A DNA stretch of 64,000 bases from Bradyrhizobium oligotrophicum S58 (lineage in GTDB: Bacteria; Pseudomonadota; Alphaproteobacteria; Rhizobiales; Xanthobacteraceae), in the NCBI RefSeq assembly GCF_000344805.1, contig NC_020453.1, positions 124,001 to 188,000 on the forward strand, given 5' to 3'. Under the pieces are notes generated by a model. That model did no database searches and was not told the DNA's origin. It worked only from the letters and a program-made list of their open reading frames with translations. The position numbers and the translations under genes were made by a program. Numbering within the stretch: position 1 is the stretch's first letter; each line of letters starts with the position of its first letter. Positions 48,733 through 57,982 of this stretch are shown piece after piece.

Positions 48733-49781
48733 GCGGCGTGCCTCAGTGAAACACAGCTTGCGGTGAAACCTGGTCCGAGCGCTGTCAGCACCGAGCGCGG
48801 CGGCAAGCCCCGCGCGCGGGCGCGCTCCAGCACGAACAGCACCGTCGGCGCGGACATGTTGCCGTAGTCGGCGATGATCTCGCGCTCATGATCCAGCGTG
48901 CCCTGGCCGATCGACAGCGCGCGCTCCAGCGCCGTGATCACCTTGGCGCCGCCGGGATGGCAGACGAAGCGATCGACCTCCGATGGCGAGAGCTTCATGT
49001 TGCCGAGGATCTCGGTGACCGCCGGGCCCATGTTCGCGGTGACGAAGTCCGGAATGGTGCGCTGGAAGATCACCCCAAACCCTTCGGGATCGACGCTCCA
49101 GCCCATGATATCCAGCGTATCCGGCCACAGCTTCTCGCCGGTCGCCTCGACGCGCGTCTGGCCGCCGTCACCGGCGCGCAGGATCGCGGCTGCGGCGCCA
49201 TCGCCGAACAGGCTGAGCGCGACGATGTTGGCCTTGCTCAGCTCGTCATGGCGCACGGCGAGGGTGCAGAGTTCGAAAGTCACGAACAGCACGTTGGTGC
49301 CGGGCCGTGCCTGCGCCAGCCGCGCGGCAATCGAGAGGCCCGAAACGCCGCCGGCGCAGCCGAGCCCGAACACCGGCACGCGCGAGACATCCGAGCGAAA
49401 GCCCATCCGGCCGGCGACGCGCGCCTCCAAGGTCGGCGTCGCAATGCCGGTCGAGCTCACGCTGACGATGGTGTCGATGTCGGCGGCCGTGAGATCGGCC
49501 TGCGCCAGCGCCTTGTTGGCGGCATCGACAAACAGCGCCTCTGCGCCTTCGAGATACGCTTCCGTGCGCTCCGGCCAGCCGCGCCGCTCCATATACCATT
49601 CGATCGGCTTGACGCCGTAGCGCTGGCGGATGCCGGTGTTGGCGAACAGGCTCGCCATCGTGTCGAACTGCGGAAAGCGCGGCGACAGCACCACGCGCGC
49701 CGCTTCCATCACCTCGTTCTGGCGAAACTGATGCGAGGGCACCGACGTCGCGAGCGACACGAGTGCGGCGGTATGGTCCAT
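48729..49781 (-). CDS. Type III polyketide synthase (alkylpyrone synthase-like)
   Basis: Chalcone-synthase-fold homodimeric enzyme of 350 residues. The catalytic triad is present: Cys142 (GLGCAGG), His275 (VCHPGGAKV) and Asn308 (YGNMSAPT). It should extend a fatty acyl starter with malonyl-CoA to alkylpyrones or alkylresorcinols. Start ATG at 49779-49781 has GGAAGGA upstream. It is the first gene of an operon with a methyltransferase and an MFS exporter. Confidence 0.92.
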   Translation of the reverse strand: MDHTAALVSLATSVPSHQFRQNEVMEAARVVLSPRFPQFDTMASLFANTGIRQRYGVKPIEWYMERRGWPERTEAYLEGAEALFVDAANKALAQADLTAADIDTIVSVSSTGIATPTLEARVAGRMGFRSDVSRVPVFGLGCAGGVSGLSIAARLAQARPGTNVLFVTFELCTLAVRHDELSKANIVALSLFGDGAAAAILRAGDGGQTRVEATGEKLWPDTLDIMGWSVDPEGFGVIFQRTIPDFVTANMGPAVTEILGNMKLSPSEVDRFVCHPGGAKVITALERALSIGQGTLDHEREIIADYGNMSAPTVLFVLERARARGLPPRSVLTALGPGFTASCVSLRHAA

Positions 49782-49991
49782 GCGGCTGATCCTTCCCACG
49801 TCCCGGCGCAGAAAAGTCCGAGAACGCGGGAATTGTCACGCGCCACTCACATCGCCCGGATTACAGGTTTCATCTTATGACCAATGCGGGCGGCGATGTG
49901 GCCCGGCGATGGTGAGACGGCGTCGCACCGTGACGCTAAAGTGACTGTCAAACGCGTTCTCAACGCGCAACCTTACGTCGTTCACAACGTA

Positions 49992-50840
49992 TCAGGCGGT
50001 CTTCTCAGGCCAGCGGCAGAGGTCCTTGATCAGGCACAGCTCGCAGCGCGGCTTGCGCGCCAGACAGGTGTAGCGGCCGTGCAGGATCAGCCAGTGGTGG
50101 GCATGCAGCATGAACTCGGCGGGGATCACCTTTTCCAGCCCGAGCTCGACCTCGAGCGGTGTCTTGCCGGGCGCCAGCCCCGTGCGGTTGCCGACGCGGA
50201 ACACATGGGTGTCGACCGCCATCGTGTGCTCGCCGAACGCCATGTTGAGCACGACATTCGCGGTCTTGCGTCCGGCGCCGGGCAGCGATTCCAGCTCCCC
50301 GCGCGTGCGCGGCACCTCGCCGCCGAACTCCGTGATGAGCTTCTGCGACAGCGCAATCACGTTCTTGGCCTTGGTGCGGTACAGGCCGATGGTCTTGATG
50401 TACTCGCGCAAGGTCTCCTCGCCGAGCGCGATCATCTTCTGCGGCGTGTCGGCGACCTTAAACAGTGGCCGTGTCGCCTTGTTGACACCGGCGTCGGTCG
50501 CCTGGGCCGACAGCACCACGGCGACCAGCAAGGTGTAGGGATTGAGGTGCTCGAGCTCGCCCCTGGGCTCCGGGTTCGACGCCGCGAAACGGCTGAAGGC
50601 CTCGCGGATCTCGGCAGGTGTCCAGGGCTTCGCCGCCTTCAACGCTTTCTTGACCGGCTTGGCCGGGGCCGCCTTCGACTTCGCCGCCGGGCTCGTCTTG
50701 GGAGCCTTTTTCAGAGGCGTCTTGGACGCCGACTTGGGAGCGGACTTGGGAGCTGCTCCCGACCCGGCTTTGGCAGGCTTTTTGGAGGGGCTGCGAACCG
50801 GTACCGGCTTGGCGCGTTGGGGGCGGGTGATTTTGGCCAT
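49992..50840 (-). CDS. nth: Endonuclease III (Nth) with basic N-terminal tail
   Basis: DNA glycosylase/AP lyase of 282 residues for oxidised pyrimidines. HhH motif LPGAGRKTANVVLNMAFG with the catalytic Lys, then Asp in VDTHVFRV; the 4Fe-4S cluster Cys pattern C-x6-C-x2-C-x5-C is CLARKPRCELCLIKDLC. The core is about 210 residues; the first about 70 are Lys/Pro/Ala-rich and probably bind DNA. ATG at 50838-50840. Confidence 0.94.
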   Translation of the reverse strand: MAKITRPQRAKPVPVRSPSKKPAKAGSGAAPKSAPKSASKTPLKKAPKTSPAAKSKAAPAKPVKKALKAAKPWTPAEIREAFSRFAASNPEPRGELEHLNPYTLLVAVVLSAQATDAGVNKATRPLFKVADTPQKMIALGEETLREYIKTIGLYRTKAKNVIALSQKLITEFGGEVPRTRGELESLPGAGRKTANVVLNMAFGEHTMAVDTHVFRVGNRTGLAPGKTPLEVELGLEKVIPAEFMLHAHHWLILHGRYTCLARKPRCELCLIKDLCRWPEKTA

Positions 50841-50862
50841 GATCCGGGTATACTGAGGCCCC

Positions 50863-51396
50863 ATGATGCCAGGCAATGCTTTTGCGTATCAGGAGACCGG
50901 CAACGAGGCCGCTGATCCCGAGCTGTTCGCAGCCCGGCTGACGCCGCATCGCTCGCTCAGCCGGACCGGCTTCATGGTGCTGATGGCCGTCGTCTGCGCC
51001 ATCAGCTTCGTCGGCGGCCTCGCCTCGCTGCTGATGGGCGCCTGGCCGGTGCTCGGCTTCTTCGGCCTCGATGCGCTGGCGATCTACTGGGCCTTCAAGG
51101 TCAATTTCCGCCGCGCCCGCGCCTATGAGGAGGTCTCGGTCACCCTGACCGAGTTGCGGCTTCGCCGGGTGAGCCACAAGGGCCACGTCATGGAATGGCG
51201 CTTCAACCCGCTGTGGGTGAAGCTCGATACGGTCAGCCACGAAGAGTTCGGCATCGAGAACCTCTACCTCGTCGCCCGCGGCCAGCGCGTGGCGATCGCG
51301 AGCTTCCTCGGTCCGGAGGAAAAGGCGAGTTTTGCGAAGGCGCTGACGGCAGGCCTGCAGGCCGCGAAACGCGGGCCGGTGCTGAATCCGCTGTAG
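50863..51396 (+). CDS. DUF2244 membrane protein
   Basis: Protein of 177 residues with two membrane helices (about 38-58 and 62-80) and a soluble end, fitting DUF2244: it includes LTPHRSLSRTGF and VSVTLTELRLRRVSHKG and ends with GPEEKASFAKALTAGL. Divergent from nth with 22 bp between start codons. The function is unknown. Confidence 0.85.
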   Translation: MMPGNAFAYQETGNEAADPELFAARLTPHRSLSRTGFMVLMAVVCAISFVGGLASLLMGAWPVLGFFGLDALAIYWAFKVNFRRARAYEEVSVTLTELRLRRVSHKGHVMEWRFNPLWVKLDTVSHEEFGIENLYLVARGQRVAIASFLGPEEKASFAKALTAGLQAAKRGPVLNPL

Positions 51397-51438
51397 CGGG
51401 GCCGCCACCCAAGCGGAAGCAGCGCCATCACCTCCGGT

Positions 51439-51590
51439 GTCGTTCCGGGGCGCGCGCAGCGCGAGCCCGGAACCCATACCCACAGGACATCGTGTGGGGC
51501 ACGCCGGTCATGGGCGTCTCGCCTCACACATCGTCCTGGGGGTATAGATTCCGGGGCATTCGCGCTTGCGCGCGAATGCCCCGGAACGAC
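51439..51590. repeat. Palindromic element with 12-bp perfect terminal inverted repeats
   Basis: GTCGTTCCGGGG (51439-51450) is the exact complement of 51579-51590. Inner blocks CGCGCGCAGCGCG and CGCGCTTGCGCGCG can form hairpins, and the sequence includes GGAACCCATACCC, like GGAACCCATAGCC of the 24.3-kb element. It fills the 307-bp gap before the MGMT gene. Confidence 0.78.
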
Positions 51591-51703
51591 GGAGCAAACC
51601 AAGTAGGGGCATGGGTTGAGGTGCAGGCCACTCACATCCGCCCCTAGCCTCCCGATCAGAAATCGGGTGGAGTCCCTGCCCCGGCCGCCCTACATCCGGA
51701 CTC

Positions 51704-52603
51704 ATGATGACCCTCGCCATTCACGATTCCGCCCTGGCCAAGCCGGGCCCGCAACAATCCGCCGCGCTGCGCGACTACGACGCCGTGCGCCGCGCGATCG
51801 CGTTCATTTCCGAGCACTGGCGCCGGCAGCCGGCCATCGAGGACATGGCCGACGCCGCCAGCCTGACGCCCGACGAGCTGCACCATCTGTTCCGGCGCTG
51901 GGCCGGGCTGACGCCGAAGGCGTTCATGCAGGCGCTGACGCTCGACCACGCCAAGGGCCTGCTGAAGGGCTCGGCCAGCGTGCTCGACGCCGCCCTCGAC
52001 TCCGGCCTGTCGGGCCCCGGCCGGCTGCACGATTTGTTCGTCACGCATGAAGCGATGTCGCCCGGCGAATGGAAGACCGGCGGCGCCGGCACCACCCTGC
52101 GCTACGGCTTCCACCCCTGCCCGTTCGGCATCGCCCTGGTCATGGCCACCCCCCGCGGCCTCGCCGGCCTCGCCTTCGCCGACCCCGGCGAGGAAGCCTC
52201 CGCGCTCGCCGACATGAAGAGCCGCTGGCCCCGCGCCGCCTATGTCGAGGACGTCGCCGGCACCGCCGCGCTGGCGCAACGCATCTTCGACAAGAATTTG
52301 TGGCGCCCGGACCAGCCGCTGCGCGTCGTGCTGATCGGCACCGATTTCGAGGTCCGCGTCTGGGAGTCCCTGCTCAAGATCCCCATGGGCCGAGCCGTCT
52401 GCTACTCCGACATCGCGACACGGCTGGAGTCACCGAAGGCTTCACGCGCAGTCGGCGCCGCCGTCGGCAAGAACCCGATCTCGTTCGTGGTCCCCTGCCA
52501 CCGCGCGCTGGGCAAGAGCGGCGCGCTGACGGGTTACCATTGGGGGCTCACGCGTAAGCAAGCGATGATCGGGTGGGAGGCTGGGCAGGTGGGGATGGGG
52601 TAG
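51704..52603 (+). CDS. Ada-like protein: AraC-type HTH plus O6-methylguanine methyltransferase
   Basis: Protein of 299 residues: an AraC-type helix-turn-helix (about 30-125, including FRRWAGLTPKAFMQALTLDHAKGLL) joined to a methylguanine-DNA methyltransferase domain (about 135-299) with the active Cys265 in PCHRALGKSGALTGYHWGLTRKQAMI. The N-terminal zinc/phosphotriester Ada domain is missing, so it may repair O6-alkylguanine and regulate genes without methyl-phosphate sensing. Confidence 0.9.
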   Translation: MMTLAIHDSALAKPGPQQSAALRDYDAVRRAIAFISEHWRRQPAIEDMADAASLTPDELHHLFRRWAGLTPKAFMQALTLDHAKGLLKGSASVLDAALDSGLSGPGRLHDLFVTHEAMSPGEWKTGGAGTTLRYGFHPCPFGIALVMATPRGLAGLAFADPGEEASALADMKSRWPRAAYVEDVAGTAALAQRIFDKNLWRPDQPLRVVLIGTDFEVRVWESLLKIPMGRAVCYSDIATRLESPKASRAVGAAVGKNPISFVVPCHRALGKSGALTGYHWGLTRKQAMIGWEAGQVGMG

Positions 52604-52954
52604 TGTGGCTAGAGAGCCCATCGACCGTGTTACGATCCACCGCTGCAGGTTTCAATTCCTTGTCAACGAGCGTTGTCACCATATTTTTCGGAGGATTCGC
52701 GGGGCAACAGGGGGCGCATGAGTCAAATGGACTTAGCCAAAATCGGCTCAATGTCTTGGATCCGGCTTCAGCTAATTGGAAGGCACGGAGAAGCTCCAAA
52801 CCGTTGCGATAAAGTCACCTCTTAGATTGGGGACCCATTTTAAATATCGACCGGGATCGATGCCCAATGCGGCTCGAAGGCGACTTGCCACAATACTTGA
52901 GTGTCCCTGGAACCCATTGACCACGGCGGCCCATTTTTCCGCAGTGAATGAACT
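52604..52954. other. 351-bp left edge of the lower-GC island
   Basis: Composition shifts at about 52.6 kb from high GC to a more balanced mix. I see no supported gene, tRNA end or direct repeat that would mark a site of integration. Short frames here have neither family similarity nor a ribosome site. Confidence 0.5.
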
Positions 52955-55276
52955 CTAAACACGAATCCGAACGCGTTCTTGAACTCTTTGATAGAGTTGA
53001 ATGTTCGCTCGCGATCGCAACTCGATGGCAAGGGCGAATCGTTGATCCTCTGAAGACCAGCCACTTTCACAACGGACCGCGAGGAAATATCTATCTCCAT
53101 AGCGTTGCGAGTTGGTGGTCATCGAGAATGTTGCGCACTGAAGCGTGCCCCGTTCCCGACGCTGTGCGCCGGGCTTCAAGTCACATTTGAGACTCTCTTT
53201 GATTCGGAAGACGCGGCCTTCGTCAGCCTCCCATTTGCGGAAAGCGTCGAACACCTCGCTCGCACTGGCGCCCCGTATCAAGTGAAATCCCATCTTGAGG
53301 CCGGCGTAGTCGAGCCGCGTGTGCTTCACCGGCGGGTCGAAACTGAGCGCCACCCGAATCTGCCGAGCTCCTTTAGTTTGGAACACATCGGGGATCGGCA
53401 CTTCGTAGACCGCAAACTTGTCTGCCGACAAAACGTCTTCTGCGATAAGAACAACTCGGTTGTCCTCGGATTCTAGCGCCTTAGCGACATCAGGCAGGCC
53501 GTACCCAAGGAGATTGAAGATCGCGTCGTCATCTCCGAAACTTTGATCAATGGCCGTCGGATGCTCGGCGCTTAGGGCAAGTAGCGCTCTGACCAGATTT
53601 GCTGACGCGTTGGGAAGGCTTTCGAACAGTAATGCGGCCTTGTAGGCGACCAGTGGCGCAGCAAATGACGTCCCCGAGTAGTAACTAAGCAACTGCTGTA
53701 GATATTCGTGATGCGTAGAAAGAATGCCTGCATTGGCCCGCGCAGACCCGCTTTGCAGTCGTTGTGTCGGCCCATCATAAACGGCAGTTCCGCCAAAGTC
53801 GACGAGGTCGGGCTTGAGCACTTTGTTAGTGCCTGGACCGGCGCGGGTGAACGGGGAGGGCTGAAATGTCTGCGCGATGGATCGCACGCCGACGTTTTCT
53901 GCATCAATAGTCGAAAGGCCGTTTGAATGCGCGATGGAACCAACGGTCAGAACATTGACTGCGCTTGCAGGCTCAAGAATACGATTGGCTTCGTCAAGGA
54001 GGAACCTCGGATAAGCGGTGACGATACCGTCTCCAAGGGACGCAAGGTAGGCTGAAGACGCGTTACCTGCCGAGACGACGATCACAATGTCTAGCTCTCG
54101 GGCCAAAGCATCTAGGGTCGCAGCCCAAGCGCTGGGCTTGTAGCCCGCGGACCTTTTGATGTCGCCCAAAGAGATGTTTATTACTCGGCAGCCAAACTCC
54201 GCAGTCAGCTTACGGAAAGAATTTTCCATTTGAGTAGGGACGAGTTCCTCGTCGTCGAAACGCCCCGCCGCATTTACAACCCGAGCGCTTGCTACGCGAA
54301 ATTTAGCTCGGAACGGAGTTTCGGATAAACGCTGGCGAACATCTCCGAAAATGGCAATACCCGAGACCGATGTGCCGTGTCCCTTTTCGTCGCTGTCCCC
54401 CAAGCTTGCAGGTTCACCAAACGCGGCGGCTAACGAGCCAACTATTAGTGGGTGTGCGGAGGTAAGCCCGCTATCAATTATGCCGATGGTCGGTGCCCCA
54501 TTCTCGGGAGGCAGAATCTCAGGCAAGTCGCCGAGCTCGATATTGCGTGCAGGAAGCTCCGCCCAATCCGGTGTCGGGGGACGATCAATGGTGGCAATCT
54601 CCGGCAACTCCAATAGCTGACGAACGGCGGTGCCTGTCCCGTGCATCCGCATAAGCAGTGCGGACTTACCTCGATAGGAGCTGACAACAACGCCTTCAAA
54701 TTGCTCTAGCACCGTGGTCACGCGGTGCACGAACAAGTCCGCGTTCAAACCGGAAACGGGCCAGAGCTCCACGTCATAGAATTCCGCCGGTTCGGGAATG
54801 AGTTCAGGAGTTGCATAGCCTTCCTCCTTTAGTACTGGGCCGATTCGATCGGTTGCGTCGATTGGTCGAACAGCCTCGATCGCTTCGATTAACGCAGCAT
54901 ACGGCTGGCTCTTTTGATTTTCTGGTTTTTCGCCATTATATGCGGTGACCTTTTGCTGAAATGCAGTTAGTTCCACATCGTCTGCAAAGAGTATCAATGT
55001 TTGGCCCGGCCCATTCGCCAGGACTGTCAAACCAATTTTAGCCCACTCGTCTTCGCTTATGTTTCCCGACGTCTCAACTTTCAAAATGAGCGCCGGGTCA
55101 ATGTCGCCAATTTTAGGCTTGGCTTGATGTTCCTGGAGAACTTCTTGAACTTCGGCCTGTATTTTTGCGCCATGGCTTTTGGCCTCTCGACCTGATGGTT
55201 GGCCAAAGCCAGGTCGCTTTCGGCGATCGAGTTCGCCTTCGACACGCTGTAGTGGCAAGTGTTGATATGTTGCCAT
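52955..55276 (-). CDS. ietS: Subtilisin-like S8 peptidase, IetS-type defence protein
   Basis: Serine protease of 773 residues with the full triad: Asp268 (IGIIDSGL), His300 (GHGTSVSGI), Ser537 (GTSFAAP), and oxyanion Asn405 (SAGNAS). No signal peptide, so it is cytosolic. The first about 250 residues are an unrecognised domain and the last about 170 may be a beta-rich module. It follows the AAA+ gene by 29 bp. Such ATPase/subtilisin pairs are the IetAS type, first found as a plasmid-stability pair in Agrobacterium and later as phage defence. Lower GC than the flanks. Confidence 0.8.
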   Translation of the reverse strand: MATYQHLPLQRVEGELDRRKRPGFGQPSGREAKSHGAKIQAEVQEVLQEHQAKPKIGDIDPALILKVETSGNISEDEWAKIGLTVLANGPGQTLILFADDVELTAFQQKVTAYNGEKPENQKSQPYAALIEAIEAVRPIDATDRIGPVLKEEGYATPELIPEPAEFYDVELWPVSGLNADLFVHRVTTVLEQFEGVVVSSYRGKSALLMRMHGTGTAVRQLLELPEIATIDRPPTPDWAELPARNIELGDLPEILPPENGAPTIGIIDSGLTSAHPLIVGSLAAAFGEPASLGDSDEKGHGTSVSGIAIFGDVRQRLSETPFRAKFRVASARVVNAAGRFDDEELVPTQMENSFRKLTAEFGCRVINISLGDIKRSAGYKPSAWAATLDALARELDIVIVVSAGNASSAYLASLGDGIVTAYPRFLLDEANRILEPASAVNVLTVGSIAHSNGLSTIDAENVGVRSIAQTFQPSPFTRAGPGTNKVLKPDLVDFGGTAVYDGPTQRLQSGSARANAGILSTHHEYLQQLLSYYSGTSFAAPLVAYKAALLFESLPNASANLVRALLALSAEHPTAIDQSFGDDDAIFNLLGYGLPDVAKALESEDNRVVLIAEDVLSADKFAVYEVPIPDVFQTKGARQIRVALSFDPPVKHTRLDYAGLKMGFHLIRGASASEVFDAFRKWEADEGRVFRIKESLKCDLKPGAQRRERGTLQCATFSMTTNSQRYGDRYFLAVRCESGWSSEDQRFALAIELRSRANIQLYQRVQERVRIRV

Positions 55277-55305
55277 CGTGAAAAGAACCCAAGGAAAAAG
55301 GCAGA

Positions 55306-56169
55306 TCAGCGTTGGGGGAGACGCGCTCTGATGTCCTTGCGCCGAAGTCCCTCTCGGATTGACGAGTCGAACTCAGCCTCAAGGAGAGACCGTGATTTTT
55401 TCAAAATCGATCGTTTAATTGCATTATCGCAAATTCGCTCAACGTCCGCGAAGGACATGCCTTTTAGTCGCGTTGCTTTCTCTGCAAGAGAGAAGGGCGC
55501 GGGGAAATTCTTTAGTTTGATCTCGAAGAGCCGCCGAATTTCGCGCTGAGACGGCAAGTCGAAAACCACGACCTCATCAAAACGTCGCCAGATAGCAGAG
55601 TCTAAGCTTTCTTCTAGATTGGTCGCGGCGACAAGAAATCCTTTCCCTTTGAAGCGATCGATTAGCATCAACAGGCTGTTGACCACTCGTCTCAGTTCAT
55701 TGTGCTCGGAGCTGTCAGCTCGGGCCCTCGCGAGCGCATCAAATTCATCTAAAAACAAAACACACGGCTGTTCAGCGGCGGTCTCGAATACCTTTCGTAT
55801 GTTTGTCGCAGTCTCACCGAGGAACGATGAAATGATTGCATCCAGCCGAGCCACGATAAGAGGTAAGCGGAGTTCGTGAGCAAACACCTCTGCAGTGAGA
55901 GTTTTCCCGCACCCCGGCGGGCCACAAAAGAGCAGCTTGGAGCGAATTGTTAGTCCATGTCTGCGCAGGAGGTCGGCCCCACGGAACTCTTCCATCAAGC
56001 CCAAGAACGTTCGTATGTTGTGGGGCGAGAGGACTAGCTGCTCCGGCGTTCGCTGCGGAGCTACAACTTCCACTAGATTCGAAAAAGCAGCGCTCTTGGC
56101 AAGTTTCAGCGGAATCAACGGGAGGCCAGATTCTATTGCCGTTACTGGCTTGCGCCGGGGAGACCTCAT
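55306..56169 (-). CDS. ietA: AAA+ ATPase, IetA-type defence protein
   Basis: AAA+ ATPase of 287 residues: Walker A GPPGCGKT (83-90), Walker B VLFLDEFDAL (137-146), sensor 1 AATN (181-184), Arg finger pair Arg195-Arg196, and a small C-terminal lid. The N-terminal about 60 residues are a helical domain that could recognise partners. Upstream of the S8 peptidase on the same strand; it likely controls the protease. Codon use is less GC-rich than the neighbours, consistent with horizontal gain. Confidence 0.8.
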   Translation of the reverse strand: MRSPRRKPVTAIESGLPLIPLKLAKSAAFSNLVEVVAPQRTPEQLVLSPHNIRTFLGLMEEFRGADLLRRHGLTIRSKLLFCGPPGCGKTLTAEVFAHELRLPLIVARLDAIISSFLGETATNIRKVFETAAEQPCVLFLDEFDALARARADSSEHNELRRVVNSLLMLIDRFKGKGFLVAATNLEESLDSAIWRRFDEVVVFDLPSQREIRRLFEIKLKNFPAPFSLAEKATRLKGMSFADVERICDNAIKRSILKKSRSLLEAEFDSSIREGLRRKDIRARLPQR

Positions 56170-56761
56170 ATGTGACCCGCTAAGTGTCCGATATTTGAGC
56201 GAAATTCGATGTCAAAGGTCTAGGCAAGTGCGTGCGGACGTTCGCCCGATTCCACGAGCAGCCAAGCCGAAACTGCGAAGACAGTAGGACACATTCGCGT
56301 GCGTCGCACTGGCGAACTTGGTTATCCAAAGACGATAGCGAGTTGACGAACAGCACTGTGTAACATTCCATAGACGAAGAAAAAATAGTGCTTTAGAATC
56401 AATGCGTAGATGGCTTGACGCTGCAATCCGTTCCTGCGCACCTGATAATAAAACGTCCACCGGGACTCAAATCGAGGCGCTTCGTACCCGCCAAACGGCA
56501 ATTCCGTAGGCGATGGCAGGTCGAATGTACGTTCGTTCCAAGGGATGCGGCACGGCGAGGGAATGTTGGCTGTATGGGTTCGCAGTTGCCAACGAACGAG
56601 ACATCGAATGCGCTGGTAAAGAAATTATCTTGCTATTTTTCCGAAACCATGATTATCTTCGCCCATCCCGCCTCGACGAGAGGGGCGTTGCGCGCGATCG
56701 TCACGACACGCGAGGCGGGGAGCGATGGCCGCGGTCTGCCGCAGCGTGTCTTCGGGCGCGC
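56170..56761. other. 592-bp right edge of the lower-GC island
   Basis: AT-richer stretch before the structured repeat. It should carry the ietA promoter. No supported gene; frames here are short with rare codons and no family features. Confidence 0.5.
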
Positions 56762-57085
56762 CGACGAACGGTTGGGCTGCGGACGTGAAGTCGCAGGGTC
56801 CTGATACCCCGACGCTGGTATCAACTCACGACGAAGCTTCGCTTCGCGTGGGGATGGTGGCCAACAAGCCCGGCGCGCCAGGGAGACTGCGTATAAGCGT
56901 TAAGACCGTCGCGCAGGGAATGCCGGATGATCGGCTTGACCTGTGGTACCTGCCGCCTGCATTTTTTTAGCAGGCGGGCCATGGGTGAGGCCTTCACCCG
57001 GCATTCCCTGCGCCCTCTCATCTTTCGGAGGGACATGGTCGATGCAGGACTCGGGCGAGACGCGCCGCGAGATCGCGAGGCTGTG
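56762..57085. repeat. Structured dispersed repeat, copy B
   Basis: Diverged copy of 25975-26325. Outer stem 56911-56926 with 56998-57013 (16 bp perfect), middle helix 56939-56947 with 56978-56986, inner stem 56953-56960 with 56970-56977 (8 bp perfect), loop with a T run. The stems stay perfect although the sequence differs from copy A. It borders the ietAS island. Confidence 0.75.
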
Positions 57086-57213
57086 TCTTCAGCTGTTTGA
57101 GATGTGAATCGGGGAAGAGGCGATCGGCACCGCGGTACGACGCGGAGCGCGTCCAGGCACGTGTCCGTGAACTGCGCGCCCTCCGTGCCCATCATCGTCA
57201 GGTCACTCAGGCC

Positions 57214-57300
57214 GTCATGGCCGGGCTTGACCCGGCCATCCAGCTTCTTGGAAGAAGTCCATCGAAGGGGATGGATGCCCGGGTCAAACCCGGGCATGAC
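57214..57300. repeat. GTCATGGCCGGGCTTGAC-type palindromic repeat
   Basis: The left part GTCATGGCCGGGCTTGACCC and the right part GGGTCAAACCCGGGCATGAC are inverted near-complements around a central TTCTTGGAAGAA. It lies 34 bp beyond the gpmA stop and may end its transcript. Confidence 0.78.
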
Positions 57301-57334
57301 GAGCTGATGAACTCGCTTGGCTTGGCGCGTCGGA

Positions 57335-57958
57335 TCAGCCTGCCAAATCCAGCTTCGACTCCACGGTCGAATCCGCGTTCAGCCGGTAGATGATCGGCAC
57401 GCCGGTGGCCAGTTCGCGCTTCAAAATGCCTTCGGGGGAGAGCTTTTCCAGCACCATGATCAGGGCGCGGAGCGAGTTGCCGTGGGCGGCGACGAGGGTG
57501 CGCTGGCCGCGCAGCACGCCGGGGAGGATCTCCTGGACGTAATAGGGCAGCGCGCGGGCGAGGGTGTCCTTGAGGCTCTCGCCGCCGGGCGGGGGGACGT
57601 CGTAGGAGCGGCGCCAGACGTGGACCTGATCCTCACCCCATTTGGCGCGGGCGTCGTCCTTGTTGAGGCCGGAGAGATCGCCGTAGTCGCGCTCGTTCAA
57701 GGCAAGATTTTTCTGCGTCGGCAGGCCGGTCTGGCCGAGCTCGGTCAGGATCAGGTCGAGCGTGTGCTGGGCGCGCGTCAGCACCGAGGTGAAGGCGACG
57801 TCGAAGACGAGCCCCTGCGCCTTCAGCTTGCGGCCGGCGTCCTTGGCCTCGGCGACGCCCTGCTCGGTCAGGTCCGGATCCTTCCAGCCGGTGAACAGGT
57901 TCTTCAGATTCCACTCGCTCTGGCCGTGGCGCACCAGCACCAGGAGACGTTCGCTCAT
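57335..57958 (-). CDS. gpmA: 2,3-bisphosphoglycerate-dependent phosphoglycerate mutase
   Basis: Glycolytic enzyme of 207 residues interconverting 2- and 3-phosphoglycerate. Catalytic signature [10 protein letters not shown] with the phospho-His, [11 protein letters not shown], and the second His in [12 protein letters not shown]. It is the short form typical of alphaproteobacteria. It is the last gene of the leftward set, 24 bp after dapB. Confidence 0.94.
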   Translation of the reverse strand: MSERLLVLVRHGQSEWNLKNLFTGWKDPDLTEQGVAEAKDAGRKLKAQGLVFDVAFTSVLTRAQHTLDLILTELGQTGLPTQKNLALNERDYGDLSGLNKDDARAKWGEDQVHVWRRSYDVPPPGGESLKDTLARALPYYVQEILPGVLRGQRTLVAAHGNSLRALIMVLEKLSPEGILKRELATGVPIIYRLNADSTVESKLDLAG

Positions 57959-57982
57959 GCTAATAGATCCACTTGCGTTGAC

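Noticed and set aside
52604..56761. Prophage or integrative element around the defence pair
   Set aside because: No integrase, transposase, phage gene or flanking direct repeat was seen; only composition and gene content mark the island.
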